From assembly GCF_029784135.1 (NCBI RefSeq), contig NC_073745.1, forward strand, positions 50,212,285 to 50,276,284: a stretch of 64,000 nt of DNA, given 5' to 3'. A program made the translations under genes and the position numbers. Below are positions 23,608 to 34,139 of this stretch, one piece after another. Every line of letters begins with the position of its first letter. Within the stretch, counting starts at the first letter, position 1. The stretch comes from Toxorhynchites rutilus septentrionalis. Its lineage: Eukaryota > Arthropoda > Insecta > Diptera > Culicidae. The notes under the pieces are model-generated. The model was given only the letters and a program-made list of their open reading frames with translations. It was not told where the DNA came from and made no database searches.

Positions 23608-24119
23608 ACACTTCGGCTGAAAAGTTTATAAAGTAAAACAAATTTTTTTTTTGAAAAATTCAATTTTATTATTCAATATAATTGCCTTCCAGGGCGATAC
23701 AGCGATTATAGTGCTCTTGCAACTCGATACCATTTTTATAGTACTCTTCCGGTTTTTCCTCAAAATAGACCTCAGTTTTGGTAATCACTTCATCATCGGT
23801 CTTAAAATTCTTGCCAGCGTGCATTCTCTTCTGGCCTGCGAAATGGGGGCCAGATCTGGAGAATACGGTGGATGCGGAAGAAATTCGAAGCTCAATTCAT
23901 GCAATTTTGCCATTGCCATCGTTGATTTGTGATTTTTCCATTTTTTCACAATAACAAAAGTTGCTTCACTTTCAAAGCTGTAACTCACGAACCAATCGAC
24001 CAATTGCTGTAAAATTTCGACACGTACCCATTGAAAGATGGTGCTTTGTGATAGTCAAGTAGATTTTTGCAAGAGGCGCCATCTAGACGACAACCTTATG
24101 AACTTTTCAGCCGAACTGT
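23608..24119 (-). mobile_element. internally deleted mariner
   Basis: A 512-bp element with TIRs of about 24 bp (ACACTTCGGCTGAAAAGTT at the left, inverted at the right) and TA on both sides (23606-23607 and 24120-24121). The minus strand keeps only the C-terminal part of the transposase: MAKLHELSFEFLPHPPYSPD, then LAP. After a frame change come KNFKTDDEVITKTEVYFEEK and CIALEGNYIE, ending near 23672. The region with the first two catalytic Asp residues is deleted and the third is lost at the frame break. Such a derivative could only move if supplied with transposase in trans. Confidence 0.92.
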
Positions 24120-24175
24120 TACATGATGCTGATTAGTTCGATATTACGATAGTGTATATCATAAAACCCATGCTT

Positions 24176-25957
24176 TTTTTTATATAAATCGTTTATTTTT
24201 ACAGGCTCAGTTACATTAGTTAAAAGGAGCCGAATTCATAAATGTATTTTTTAAAACTATACATATACAATTTTCCTAACACTATGGTTAGTAAGGTGGA
24301 AAACCGATTACTCGCGGTTTACTCGAGTTTAGAAGGGTGACATATTCTTTCAGGAAAGGGATGGGATATAAGGGAATTGTTACAATGTTGATGATCACAC
24401 TCAATTCTTAAATCTATTCGTATATCTATTGTATATTTACATTTCAACTTATTTTATTGTTTATACCAAGGGGGGCAATCGCTCGCAATGGATGAAAAGG
24501 AGGGTATGAAGACATAGGGACAATCACACACGAAGATCGATAGTTTTAAGGAAAACATATATTCATGTCATGTAATCAAGGTTTAACCGAGCCAACACAT
24601 CTCGCACCGGCACATTGGGCTGTCTTCCTCGGGCCCGAAGGGAGTTTTCTAAATTCGATCTGGCGACAAGATACACCTCGCACGACCAAACAACATGCTC
24701 GATGTCGTGATAACCTTGACCACAGACGCAGAGATTGTTGCTGGCAAGATTGAAACGAAAGAGTAGCGCATCTAACGAACAGTGATTGGACATGAGTCGG
24801 GAGAAGGTGCGAATAAAGTCCCGACTCAAGTCCAGACTTTTGAACCACGGTTTGAGGCTAACCTTAGGGATAATCGAGTGAAACCACCGGCTCAATTCAT
24901 CTTCATTCCACTTGCGTTGCCAGTTAGCGATGGTATTTTTGCGGACTAAAGAATAAAATTCATTGAAGGCGATTTGACGCTGATAAATATCGCCTTCAAT
25001 TGCACCTACCTTTGCTAATGAGTCAGCCCTCTCATTACCCGGAATGGAGCAATGTGAAGGGACCCAGATAAAGGTAATGACATAACAGCGTCTGGATAAA
25101 GGACTCAAAATTTCTCGTATTCTCTCGAGGAAGTACGGCGAATGCTTTTCCGGCCTCACTGAACGGATAGCTTCGACAGAGCTAAGACTATCCGTTACAA
25201 TGTAATAGTGTTCAACAGGTCGTGAGGCGACGCTGTCCAGCGCCCAATGAATTGCTGCCAATTTAGCAATATACACTGAGCAAGGATTCTGAAGACTGTG
25301 TGAGGTGCTAAAAAATTCGTTGAACACTCCAAATCCTGTGGGCTCATTTATAGTGGACCCATCAGTAAAGTACATATTATCACAATTGATACCCCCATAC
25401 TTTTCATCGAAGATCGTTGGAGCGATCCTCGATCGTTGGTAATCTGAATATCCAGGGATATCTTGCTTCATGGACAGATCAAATTGCACTGAGGAATTGA
25501 TGTAGTCAGGGAAACAAACACGGTTGGGAATATACGAAGAAGGATCAACCTGCATGGAGATGAGTTCATTATATGAACTCATGAATCCGGAGTGAAAATT
25601 TAACTCGATCAGCTGCTCAAAATTTCCGATCACCAATGGGTTCATGACCTTACACCGGATGAAGAACTGAAGAGATAATAAATTGAAGCGATCTTTTAGT
25701 GGGAGTAGGCCTGCCAAAACCTCGAGACTCATGGTATGCGTTGAGGGCATACATCCCAACGCGATACTGAATTCGCTCGAGTTTAATGAGGTGTGTTTTG
25801 GCAGCTGATTGAAAACAGAGACTGTCATACTCCATCACTGAGAGAATAGTTGTTCGATACAACATTATAAGATCTTCGGGATGGGCTCCCCACCAGGTGC
25901 CGGTAATTGTACGGAGAAAGTTTATTCTTTGTTGGCATTTTTTACTCAGATACCTAT
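24176..25957 (-). mobile_element. LINE-B, 5'-truncated copy with 12-bp TSD
   Basis: A 1.78-kb minus-strand insertion flanked by AAACCCATGCTT (24164-24175 and 25958-25969). It contains the end of the RT region, RNase H, the C-terminal zinc finger and the 3' UTR. The 3' end has GGCTCC...GAGCCTG, AAATAAACGA and an A-rich tail. It is the most complete LINE-B copy in the window and nearly identical in its middle to 22515-23110, which lies in the opposite orientation. Confidence 0.95.
24563..25768 (-). pseudogene. LINE-B ORF2 C-terminal part (RNase H and zinc finger)
   Basis: About 400 residues in one frame. Order: LGCMPSTHTMSLEVLAGLLP, then RNase H with FTDGS near 25360, VTDSLSS near 25190, and PSHCSIPGNERADSLAKVGA near 25030. 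The terminal finger is CVCGQGYHDIEHVVWSC near 24700. The catalytic Glu of RNase H is replaced by Lys (VYIAKLAAIHW), whereas the 8.7-14.4 kb LINE has Glu at the same place (YVAELAAIY). The frame upstream (YDSLCFQSAAKTHLIKLERI, up to 25865) is shifted by a small deletion near 25768. A TGA at 24563 ends the frame about 14 codons early relative to the copy at 16220. Confidence 0.92.
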
Positions 25958-25969
25958 AAACCCATGCTT

Positions 25970-26402
25970 GTTATACTTAATTTCGACTTACTCCGTAGTG
26001 ATAAATAAAATCGTTTTTGTCATGTTCTATACGATTGTAGATATACACGATGCATTCTTCGCTCGACATTATATATGATTGTGATTCGATTCAACTTTAT
26101 ATACGACTTGTAATATGCAAGTTATACGTTTTGATGTTTGCTGGGTGAGGCAACATACATGTTTGACCTTGCACCGTCTTACAACCATTTATTTCGATCT
26201 ATGCAGAGCTCTCTTAATTGCGAAGCGTTGACATAAAAGCTGTTGAAAGTGTTGCAGTTTTACATCGATAAACTACAGAAGTTGTACACGGATGAACTAA
26301 CGAAATTACTCGAAACACTTCAAACGGTTATAGATAATAAGGCGTGGTACAAGTGACGAACCAGCCAATAGTGTTGAAAATCACTGTAATAGAGAAAAAA
26401 AA
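25970..26402. other. no gene recognised
   Basis: AT-rich spacer between LINE-B and Harbinger-like copy 2. Confidence 0.35.
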
Positions 26403-26929
26403 TTCGTGGTACACAAATTACGTAACGCTAAAAATGAGGTTCTTGGACCCCCTTCCGCCTACAAGTTACAGATTATGTTAGCGTTACAAGTTACGTAACA
26501 CCAACATAGTCTGTGAAAAAATCAAAGTCGTTTGAAACATTGAAACATGATATTTACAATTTTATTAGGTAATGAAAATATCAACGTAAAAATCTACCCA
26601 TATCGGAATCAAATGTTCATACGGAAGTTCCTGCAAGTAGTGACCTTGGAAGAATTTTCGACATGTTCATAAAATTTCGAATAAACAGAAACGGAACATG
26701 AGCTTGACGTTGATTTATACAAAAGTAACTACTCCTTGGTTCAATGCAGCAGGTTCTGTCGTTACATCTCACTACAGGCCGGACTCGATTATATACAGTC
26801 TTGAATATCTTTCCACTGTATATAATCAAATCATGTATATAACCGAATCAGATTGTTTTAAAAAATTTTTATATACATATATTTTTCGTTTTTTGAATAT
26901 TGACTTAAATGACTTAAATTGTACCAATA

Positions 26930-27088
26930 GCAACTGTAACAGTCCGGACCATCCAAATTGAACTTTTTTCTCCGGAAAATACAGCATTTCTCCATTCTAG
27001 TTTCCATTCCATGTATTGCCGGGCGAAAATGAGATAGCTCTGCTTATGGGTGGCGGTCAGTTTCGGCTTTCCTTGAGGTTTCTTTCAC
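26930..27088 (-). pseudogene. Tc3-like transposase, catalytic-domain half
   Basis: The minus strand reads KPKLTATHKQSYLIFARQYM, then EWKLEWRNAVFSGEK and, after a one-base shift, KFNLDGPD. The family motif is FA..HM.W...W..V.FSDEK.FNLDGPDG, in which the D of SDEK is catalytic; here it is Gly. The rest of the catalytic core is missing or too decayed to read. Confidence 0.82.
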
Positions 27089-28328
27089 GGTTGTGTTCCA
27101 TTCACCCGAAACACGTTTACCCGAAGCACATTTACCCGAATGTAACGCATACCCGAATGTAACAAATACCCGAATGCAACATATACCCGAATGTAAATTT
27201 ACACGAATGAACATTTACTCGAATGGGATGTTTACCCGAATGTAGAAGGAAGGAAATTCCGACAAATCAGTTTATGAGTTTTGTCGAATCTGCTGTTAGG
27301 AAGTTACGAAGTAAACTGAGAAATTGTAATGAGGAAATTCGAAAAAGATGTTGAAGAGTTCGCTGTGTTATTTTTAGAAATTAATGTAGGCACAATTGAC
27401 ATGCTGTCTTCTTTCCTTTCCGTATTGCTCTTTAAGACCAAGAGATCGTTCAGAAATGAGCATGGGTTATGAAATATTCTGAAAATTCAACAGGTAACTT
27501 TAAACATAATTTTTTTAAATGAAAATGTGAAAAGAATAGATAAGAAAAAATGATACTTACGTATTTGCCGCCGCAGCGCAATTTTTCTCATGAGTTCATT
27601 ATTTCGTGATGAAGTTTATTTTGAGATCAGTGTAATGGGGGCGAAGTCCCCATTTAACGAGTATAAGAAATCGAGGTGGCACCAAGCCACCGAGGTGACG
27701 CAATCTGAGTAGGCCGCCGACCCGCCGTCGGAAGCAATTGCCCGGTTTGTTTGAAACATAGGAGACGATCCTTTAGTCAGGTCCGCCCGAGCGTTAGCGA
27801 GCGTCGGACTGCATACGTTTACCTGGTGCATTACGTTTGCACGATTAATTATGCATGTCATGCATTTTGATTGCCTGGTTGCAAACGTGATGCCCCAGAT
27901 AAACGTATGGTTTCCGACGCTCGTAAATGGGCTGCGTCATCCATAAGAATGAATAGACTTAATAATACGTTATAAAACTGCATTCTTTCACTTTTCATTA
28001 TTTTGAAAAGGATTTTATTCAATGCCAGTATTTCTCGAATTGTACTTCCCACGAAAAATACTTTTTGAATGGAAATGAAAGTATGAGACAAATATGATCT
28101 TTATATAACACTGATCAGAATTATAAAATTTATATAAATAGTAAAATTTGTGTATTATTTGAATATTTATATCCTTTTTTTGGGTAAGGGGTCAATTCGG
28201 GTAGATGTTACATTCAGGTAGCTGTCGCTTTCGGGTATTTGTTACATTCGGGTGAGTGGAATTCGAGTGAATGTCTTTCGGGTAACTGTCATTCAGGTGA
28301 GTGGGTTTCGGGTAAATGTGACACAATC
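27089..28328. mobile_element. foldback-like element with tandem-repeat TIRs and 9-bp TSD
   Basis: The left arm (27101-27245) is an array of about nine units of the form TTTACCCGAATGTAAC, at a spacing of 15-19 bp. The right arm (28185-28320) is the same array inverted (CGGGTAAATGT...). The outer ends pair as G(G/A)TTGTGT...CACCCGAAAC. The host sequence TTCTTTCAC is duplicated exactly at 27080-27088 and 28329-28337. Inverted arrays of short repeats with a 9-bp TSD are typical of foldback elements. The core carries the GC-rich cassette (27615-27930) and no transposase. It splits the Tc3-like transposase. Confidence 0.88.
27615..27930 (-). repeat. GC-rich hairpin cassette, copy 1
   Basis: About 300 bp, far richer in G+C than its surroundings, containing successive short palindromes. 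Examples are GGGGCGAAGTCCCC, a CCGCCGACCCGCCGTCGG-type hairpin, and CCGACGCTCG near the other side. It is homologous, in opposite orientation, to 60390-60655 inside an unrelated TIR element. No ORF of note; the function is unknown. Confidence 0.85.
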
Positions 28329-28337
28329 TTCTTTCAC

Positions 28338-28680
28338 ATGATGTTTGGTGACTCATTCAAGATGCACGCAATATGCCTCTTCGTTACTGGAACAACCGAT
28401 TCTGCCTTAATGTATGAGCAGGACATCGTTTCCTGGTTGCTTCGTGTCTTATTCGACCTTTAAGACGTAATGTAACTTTGATGTTCCCATTTGTTGGTCG
28501 TTATATCCCATATTTTTGGCACTATTTAATGAAATTCCGTACCACTTTCTCAGATAGACCAATTTTTGTTACGATCGAGCGATTAGAAAACTTTTGTTCA
28601 CTGAATATCTTTATCATTTTCCGCCCCTCTTCCGTCAATAGAATACCTTTCGCCATTCCTTTAAATTCTACGTAAATCAC
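28338..28680 (-). pseudogene. Tc3-like transposase, DNA-binding half
   Basis: The minus strand reads LTEEGRKMIKIFSEQKFSNR, then SIVTKIGLSEKVVRNFIK. This is a first helix-turn-helix in the style of Tc1/Tc3 (L-x-x-x-E-x-x-x-I, then I-x-x-x-I-x-R-S-x-x-V). After frame changes, SYIKAESVVPVTKRHIACIL and NESPNIM follow. They match the second half of the bipartite paired-like DNA-binding region, with a stop replacing W. The reading ends at the foldback insertion. Confidence 0.8.
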
Positions 28681-29607
28681 TAATCTTACCAACTTCTTAC
28701 GTTGCACATCTAATATTTATCTTGTAAATTGAACATTACCAAGTATTTTTTCAAAAAATACAGATACAGGCTTGGTGATTATGCGAAAACTCGATTTTTA
28801 TGCCCTGCGGCTAAACGTATGTCTCGTCTCGTGTTTATATCCACCGATGCCGCCTTGCGTGTGTGTGATTGTGACGCAAGTCCTTTCAATAAAATTGACT
28901 TAAATATACTACCACTACAGCAAATAAGTATCCCGATAAAAAGAACATTCCTGGTTGTTTTGTAAGTGTTTCAAGTTTTTTTCAAGTGCGGCTAAACGAA
29001 TGTCTATCAATGTATTTGATGGAATAATTTCTTATTTGCAAATGGTCGAGTATCAACGATGACAGAGTTATACAATTATTTGTTGTTCGTTTGTATCGGC
29101 TCAACTTCAAAAACTACGCTACGTAAGACAATTATGTTGCTTCCATTTGAAAGATGAGAGAATTTTATTCAGGATACACTTATGAAACCTCTAAATTGGT
29201 GAATTTAAGTAACACTTTGAAAGTAAAAAACTTAAAAGTTAGTGGTCTTTAAGTTGTTATTATTAATTTTATTTAAAAAAATGTACAATAAACTTGATCG
29301 CTTCTAGCACTTAAATAAAAGCCCTCTAACCGCTCTACAATTTGTTCTTTGACACCCAACTCCTATCTTTTCTAGTTTCGCCGCAATATCATTTTGAACA
29401 ATTCCTGGTGAGCCTTCAATCAAAATCTTCACAATTAACGTTTTTTATTTCACTGTACTTAAAATAGCCAGTTTTCATCTAAACGGTCAAACATTACATT
29501 TTTTTAAAATGTGTACAATCGAGTGCAAATTTGCAAATTTGCGAATCGTAAATAATCGAGTCAGTATATAATCGAATCTGTACCTAATCGAATCTGTCCT
29601 GCTTGCA

Positions 29608-30735
29608 AGAGGTACTGGAATGTCCTTACGTGACGAGCAAATCACGGAGCTTGCGAACTCAATATATTCTGCTGCGACGGGATCACTAGGTTGTTCCACA
29701 CATCAGCAAACAATTCTCCTGAATACTCCAAATGTTTCGTTTCCAGTTCCAGGTTGTTTTGGGTGAGATCCATTATGATCATGAAGAAGTATTGAACCTG
29801 CTAGCTTCCAGGAAAAAGAAGCCATCCGACGTTTAATTCAGTTGAAAGCACTGCGTCCTGAAGCATTTGTAGCAACGCGTATTGCATCAAGATTCAATCG
29901 ATTGAAAAGATAAAAAGAAAATATATATGATCCTTGTATAACGAGGATTCTCATCTGGTCCTCCATACTCATTAATTATGAATTATGAACGGGCTTGTTT
30001 ATTCCTTGATGCTGAATAATCTCGAATTCAGGCAGCTCGCACACCCTTTTAAAATCGAGCCTATGAGAAAATGCGTTCGAAGAACAGTGCCTTCCTGAAC
30101 GAAATACAACGTACATTGGACCACTGTATTAAACTGCTTCAGCATGATCAAGGTGCCCTAGCTTTATTTTGCATCCTGCGATAACAAACGGAATAAGCTT
30201 ATGACCCATTCCATGAGGCTATGCACCAGAAAACCAAATTTCAAATCTAGTTTTAGGAGAAAAGTGAAAACGTTATTTGAATAAGCATTAATTATATCAT
30301 AAATGTTTGCAACAAATTTAATTTTTATGCACCAACCTTTGAGAGAGGCGAGTTTAAAAAATTACTTAATTATATTTAAAATATTTTAGGTTTTCACTAT
30401 TTTTACGTTTCTTGAGATATCTCTGCACATGCTTAACCAAATTTCAATGTCTATATACCATTGGATGGGTGATTAAATGCTTGTTTGAAGAGCCGTGGGA
30501 GGACCTACGTTTCATTTTGTAATTTATGAGAAACAAGCATTTGAAAAACAGGCGCTGTCACGTCACAAAAATAGAGCACTTTTTTAGTTTATCAAATGAA
30601 CATAGGTTCAAACATTTTTATACTTGGGTTTCTCTGAGCAAACAAAGAAAGTCAACAACCCACACAATTTTGTTGAGATCGGTCCACAAATAGAGAAGTA
30701 TCAACTGTCTCTAGAAGTTGTTGTCACGTCACGAA
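29608..30735 (+). pseudogene. unidentified coding remnants
   Basis: Two short stretches look once-coding. Around 29805-29915 the plus strand reads EKEAIRRLIQLKALRPEAFV then ATRIASRFNRLKR and a stop. Around 30060-30185 it reads KMRSKNSAFLNEIQRTLDHC then IKLLQHDQGALALFCILR and a stop. Both look helical and basic. I do not recognise the family. They may be C-terminal exons of the protein of Harbinger-like copy 2 or of another buried element. Confidence 0.25.
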
Positions 30736-30739
30736 TAGT

Positions 30740-32570
30740 ATTCGATCCATTCCAGTTGACTCACTACAAACACTTTTTTTGCGTTTTCACGAATAAAGCA
30801 CACAAAATTAAACGATGTTATAGTAAAATTAAGAAAATTTCCAACAAGTATCATCAGTTGGAGAATATTTTATAGTTAGGTTGGCTTGCTGTCAGTCAAA
30901 TACTTTTGTGACGTGGCAACACCTGACTTTTTGCTGTTTCGGACTGTTTAACATTAATGATTAATTTCATTAATTACCGTTTCGTTTTAAAACATACAAA
31001 TGATATTTCTCCTATGTTTTATCAACAATATATGAACGTAGATTCCATAATATAAAATATAATCTTATCTCAACTTCCGGTTTGCTGTAGGTATTATTGA
31101 ATGCTAAAAAAATATGGAAAACCCATACGATATGGCCTTACCAGCGGAAGTCGAATGTCGTACTCCGATGCAATTTTAGAATCGCGGATGTTGACTTCCG
31201 GTTCGTTAAAAACAGATATAAAAGGCCGGGAATGGCATGAAATCCCACAATACGATCGTGAATGGTCATGTTGGCATATAACCATGGGTGCACGAAGAGA
31301 AATAAAAAAAGAATATTATTTGATAGTGAGAGATGGGATTTACGTGAGAGGGAGATAATGTTTGAGTGGGAAGAACTTAGCCTTAGAGCGACGTGTGTGG
31401 AGTTATACAAAGAAAGTGCAAATACAAATGTACACGCAAACATCAACGTCAAAGTCGTCAAAGTCAAAGTCATCTACAATACGCAAACATAAACGCCCTT
31501 GCACAGGTATGTGAGTTTATCAAAAGTTTCTGATAGCAAAATCAAATGCGTTCCCCCTATAGTGAACGCCACTCGATGAACCAGAACTGTGCTAGCCATT
31601 GATGGCAAGCGCCAGAGTTAACGTGTTAAACAATCACGATATAAAAACTGGAGGTCGGTTTTGGACCACCCCGACTTTTCCCAAATAAAGACATACCGTG
31701 TATTACACGTAACAGGTAGATTCAAATTATATAGCTTTTTTTTTGATGAACATACAATAAACAATTAAAATTGCCTTGTTTCGCAATGTTTCACAAACTA
31801 AAAGAACATAGAACTCATTTTACACAGGTCGAATATATTTCTTCTCTGACTTGAATGAAAACGTAAAATGGCGCTAAAACGCTAGAATGAAGAGAATTCA
31901 CTATATTATCAGATTGTCAGCGTTATGACACCATTGAAAATCCAGAGGAAGCATGGTTGCGTTAGGACCACTTTCCACTACAGGATGAACTTTTGGAAGG
32001 GGAAGAGGATATCCCAGAGGAAAGTAAGAAGTATTCACAGTAATAAAAAAACATAAAACATAGTATATCGCTTGCTACAATACGGTGAAAATCTTATTTA
32101 ATACAACTTATTGATTGTGTGACTTGAAAACGCTTCGTGGAGAATGTTTATTCGCACAGAGCGCGTTGTCACGTCACAAAATGCATGCCGTCAAAATGCA
32201 TGTTCTTGCGAGTTTTTTGAAAAACTGAGTATACAGGAATCTTCGTTCATCTTTCATTGACAAATCATAGAACAAAGTTTATTTGTATGTATTGAAACGG
32301 AACTGAAAATACAACATTAATGTTCAAAAGTCGGAATCCGCAAAAAGACAGGTGTTGTCACGTCACAAAAGTATTGGGCTGGCAACAAGCGAATTCAACG
32401 GCAAAATATTCTCCAACTGAAGATTATTGTAGGAAATTTTCTCAAATTCACTTTAAAATCGTATACCATTTGGAAATCGTGTGATGTATACATGAAAAAG
32501 AGAAAAAAACCTGTTTTTAGTGAGTCAAACCGTTGTCACGTCACGCTGGAATGGGTCTTATGTTTAGCAT
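30740..32570. repeat. large inverted repeat with recurring TGTCACGTCAC
   Basis: The left arm (about 30740-31060) pairs with the right arm (about 32215-32570). CAGTTGGAGAATATTTT, TACTTTTGTGACGTGRCAAC and GAACATTAATG or close variants occur inverted on the two sides. The motif TGTCACGTCAC occurs at 30556-30566, 30722-30732, 32167-32177, 32356-32366 and 32534-32544, with a near-match in reverse at 30908-30918. The centre (31060-32215) has no recognisable coding. Probably a non-autonomous element; class unknown. Confidence 0.75.
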
Positions 32571-32999
32571 CTATGACAAAATCATGATTCGATAGATTAG
32601 CGCGATATTCGAGATACATTAATCTGTGCCTGCTTACTGGCTGCTGTTAAGTCCATTACAACACATGCTTTATCATCTTGGCTCAGGAAAAAAACACCTC
32701 ATTCGGTTCCAGAATCGAAGCTACACCCAAAAAATGAGTCTAAAAATAACAGAAAACGTCATGACTCTCAAATACTGGTAAACATTTGTATGATATACAC
32801 GGTATTGCAATATAAGATCAAGATGAGCGAGCGAAACAAGAAACAAATAAGCTTTCCGCATACTTTGCTACACACACGGGCCAGACCGAGATGGATATAG
32901 CTCTCCTTCATGCTCTTCTTTTTACTCTTAGAAAACACTTTCCAACTTCATTTTATAATAAGGTGCAAAATTATCATGCATTTATGCAACAGCACCAAT

Positions 33000-33075
33000 G
33001 GCTATGTGTATAGCGTGGTCCTGTTAAACAGCCTTGCATTCCAGCCGGCCTTGGTTCGATCCCCGTTGACATCGT
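33000..33075 (+). repeat. tRNA-like SINE head (candidate)
   Basis: TATAGCGTGGTCCTG at 33009-33023 resembles a polymerase III box A, and GGTTCGATCCC at 33053-33063 is a perfect box B. The 40-bp spacing is normal for tRNA-derived promoters. No convincing cloverleaf can be drawn by eye and no TSD was found. It could be a SINE fragment or a decayed tRNA gene. Confidence 0.45.
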
Positions 33076-33360
33076 TTGGATTTTTTTCTTTTGCAATCCC
33101 AAAAGAGCTGAAAAAAGAGATGTCTGTTCCCATACAAACAACGATTTTTAAGCTTTTGAGGGAAATGATTTTATTTGCTCATTTGACGCTTCAAAACACG
33201 AAAAAGCATATTTTTTGCCGAAGATGAAATACTTTCTAGCAAGGCTAGTTTGGTTGTAGCTGCTGGACAACCCTATATCACATCAAGTTACGCTAACTCG
33301 ACCCACCCTCCCCCCTACTCGAGTTACGTAATTAGTGCACGACACCTTTTTTCAAATATA

Positions 33361-33662
33361 TCTATATAAATAAAAAACGATTTGGTGTCCGTTTGTTACG
33401 ATCAACCCAATCTGAATAATGTTTTCAAAAATTGAAAAAAAAATGAAAGGGTGTTGAAAATCTAAGGAAAAATATTGAATTCAATTGCCTTTGAAAAGTG
33501 TTTCAGTTAATCACTAATGGAAATTAGAGTGGCGTTCTCTATCATCGATCGCGAATATAGACCGCGTTCAGAAAAAGAATTTCGAAGGGAAAAGTGAGCG
33601 TTCGAAATTATTTACATCAAAATATTGATTGTGAGCAGAATGAAATTAGCCGGGTCAGTTAG
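33361..33662 (+). mobile_element. Helitron-like non-autonomous element
   Basis: It starts TCTATATAAATAAAAAACG directly after A and ends GCCGGGTCAGTTAG directly before T. This fits Helitron insertion between A and T with 5' TC and a 3' CTRR-like end (here TTAG). It lies immediately outside the right end of Harbinger-like copy 2. The same 3' end recurs at 40287 and, inverted, at 58899 and 63701. No coding sequence; a clear 3' hairpin was not seen. Confidence 0.6.
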
Positions 33663-34139
33663 TACTTGAACAAAAATTTCATTCAAAATTTGATAAAAAG
33701 CCGCTGATACTTTTCATATGAATCCGTATTTAAGCGGGCTTCCCAACGAGCGATTTTTTTTATACTTTTTTGACGAAATTTACAGATCCCTTATGATAAT
33801 TTTCCAACACTCTACTTCTCTATTATATTTACATCAGTACTCGTTGCTCTTTTGATTTTCAAAATTTTTTTCTCAAGATTGCAAGTATTTTTTCACCGTT
33901 TTATCTTGTCAGATTGTACAACAGTGGCACTTGTGATGAGCAATTATTTGTCGAGCGTCGATCACGATGTTGCCCGAACACCGCTCGAATCCATAAAAAT
34001 CGACTTCATACCGACGGAATGAATCCAGAAATATTACGACAGTGCAATAAATTTGATTCCAAGGCGAGTTATAGCGAACCACACTTCGAAAAACACGAGC
34101 GAGCAGTTGGGGGAACAATAATGAAAATGATATAAAATG
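33663..34139. other. no gene recognised
   Basis: AT-rich spacer after the Helitron-like copy. Nothing identifiable. Confidence 0.35.

Larger units (their letters stand above)
26775..29607 (-). mobile_element. Tc3-like element split by a foldback element
   Basis: The left end AGGCCGGACTCGATTATATA has a decayed inverted partner at the right end (TATAATCGAATCTG...TCCTG). At 26774 homology with Harbinger copy 1 stops after CACTAC. It resumes after 29607 with CTTGCAAGAGG, matching CTTGCAAAAGG of copy 1, so the element is an insertion at that point. The minus strand holds two halves of a Tc3-like transposase, separated by the foldback element at 27089-28328. Related right-end sequence recurs at 36760-37025. 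Confidence 0.75.
26403..33346. mobile_element. Harbinger-like TIR element, copy 2, heavily nested
   Basis: The left end (ACACAAATTACGTAACGCT) and the right end (TTACGTAATTAGTGCACGAC, then ACC) match copy 1, with the outermost bases decayed. Co-linear blocks: 26408-26774 with 2633-3052, 32610-32730 with 4078-4195, and the right 75-100 bp. Everything between is later insertions: a Tc3-like element, a large inverted repeat and probably a tRNA-like SINE fragment. No transposase of its own is recognised. Confidence 0.72.

Noticed and set aside
27101..27245. CRISPR-like spaced repeats
   Set aside because: The units are short, irregular and repeated in inverted form 1 kb away with a 9-bp TSD. The setting is a eukaryotic genome, and the array is a foldback arm.
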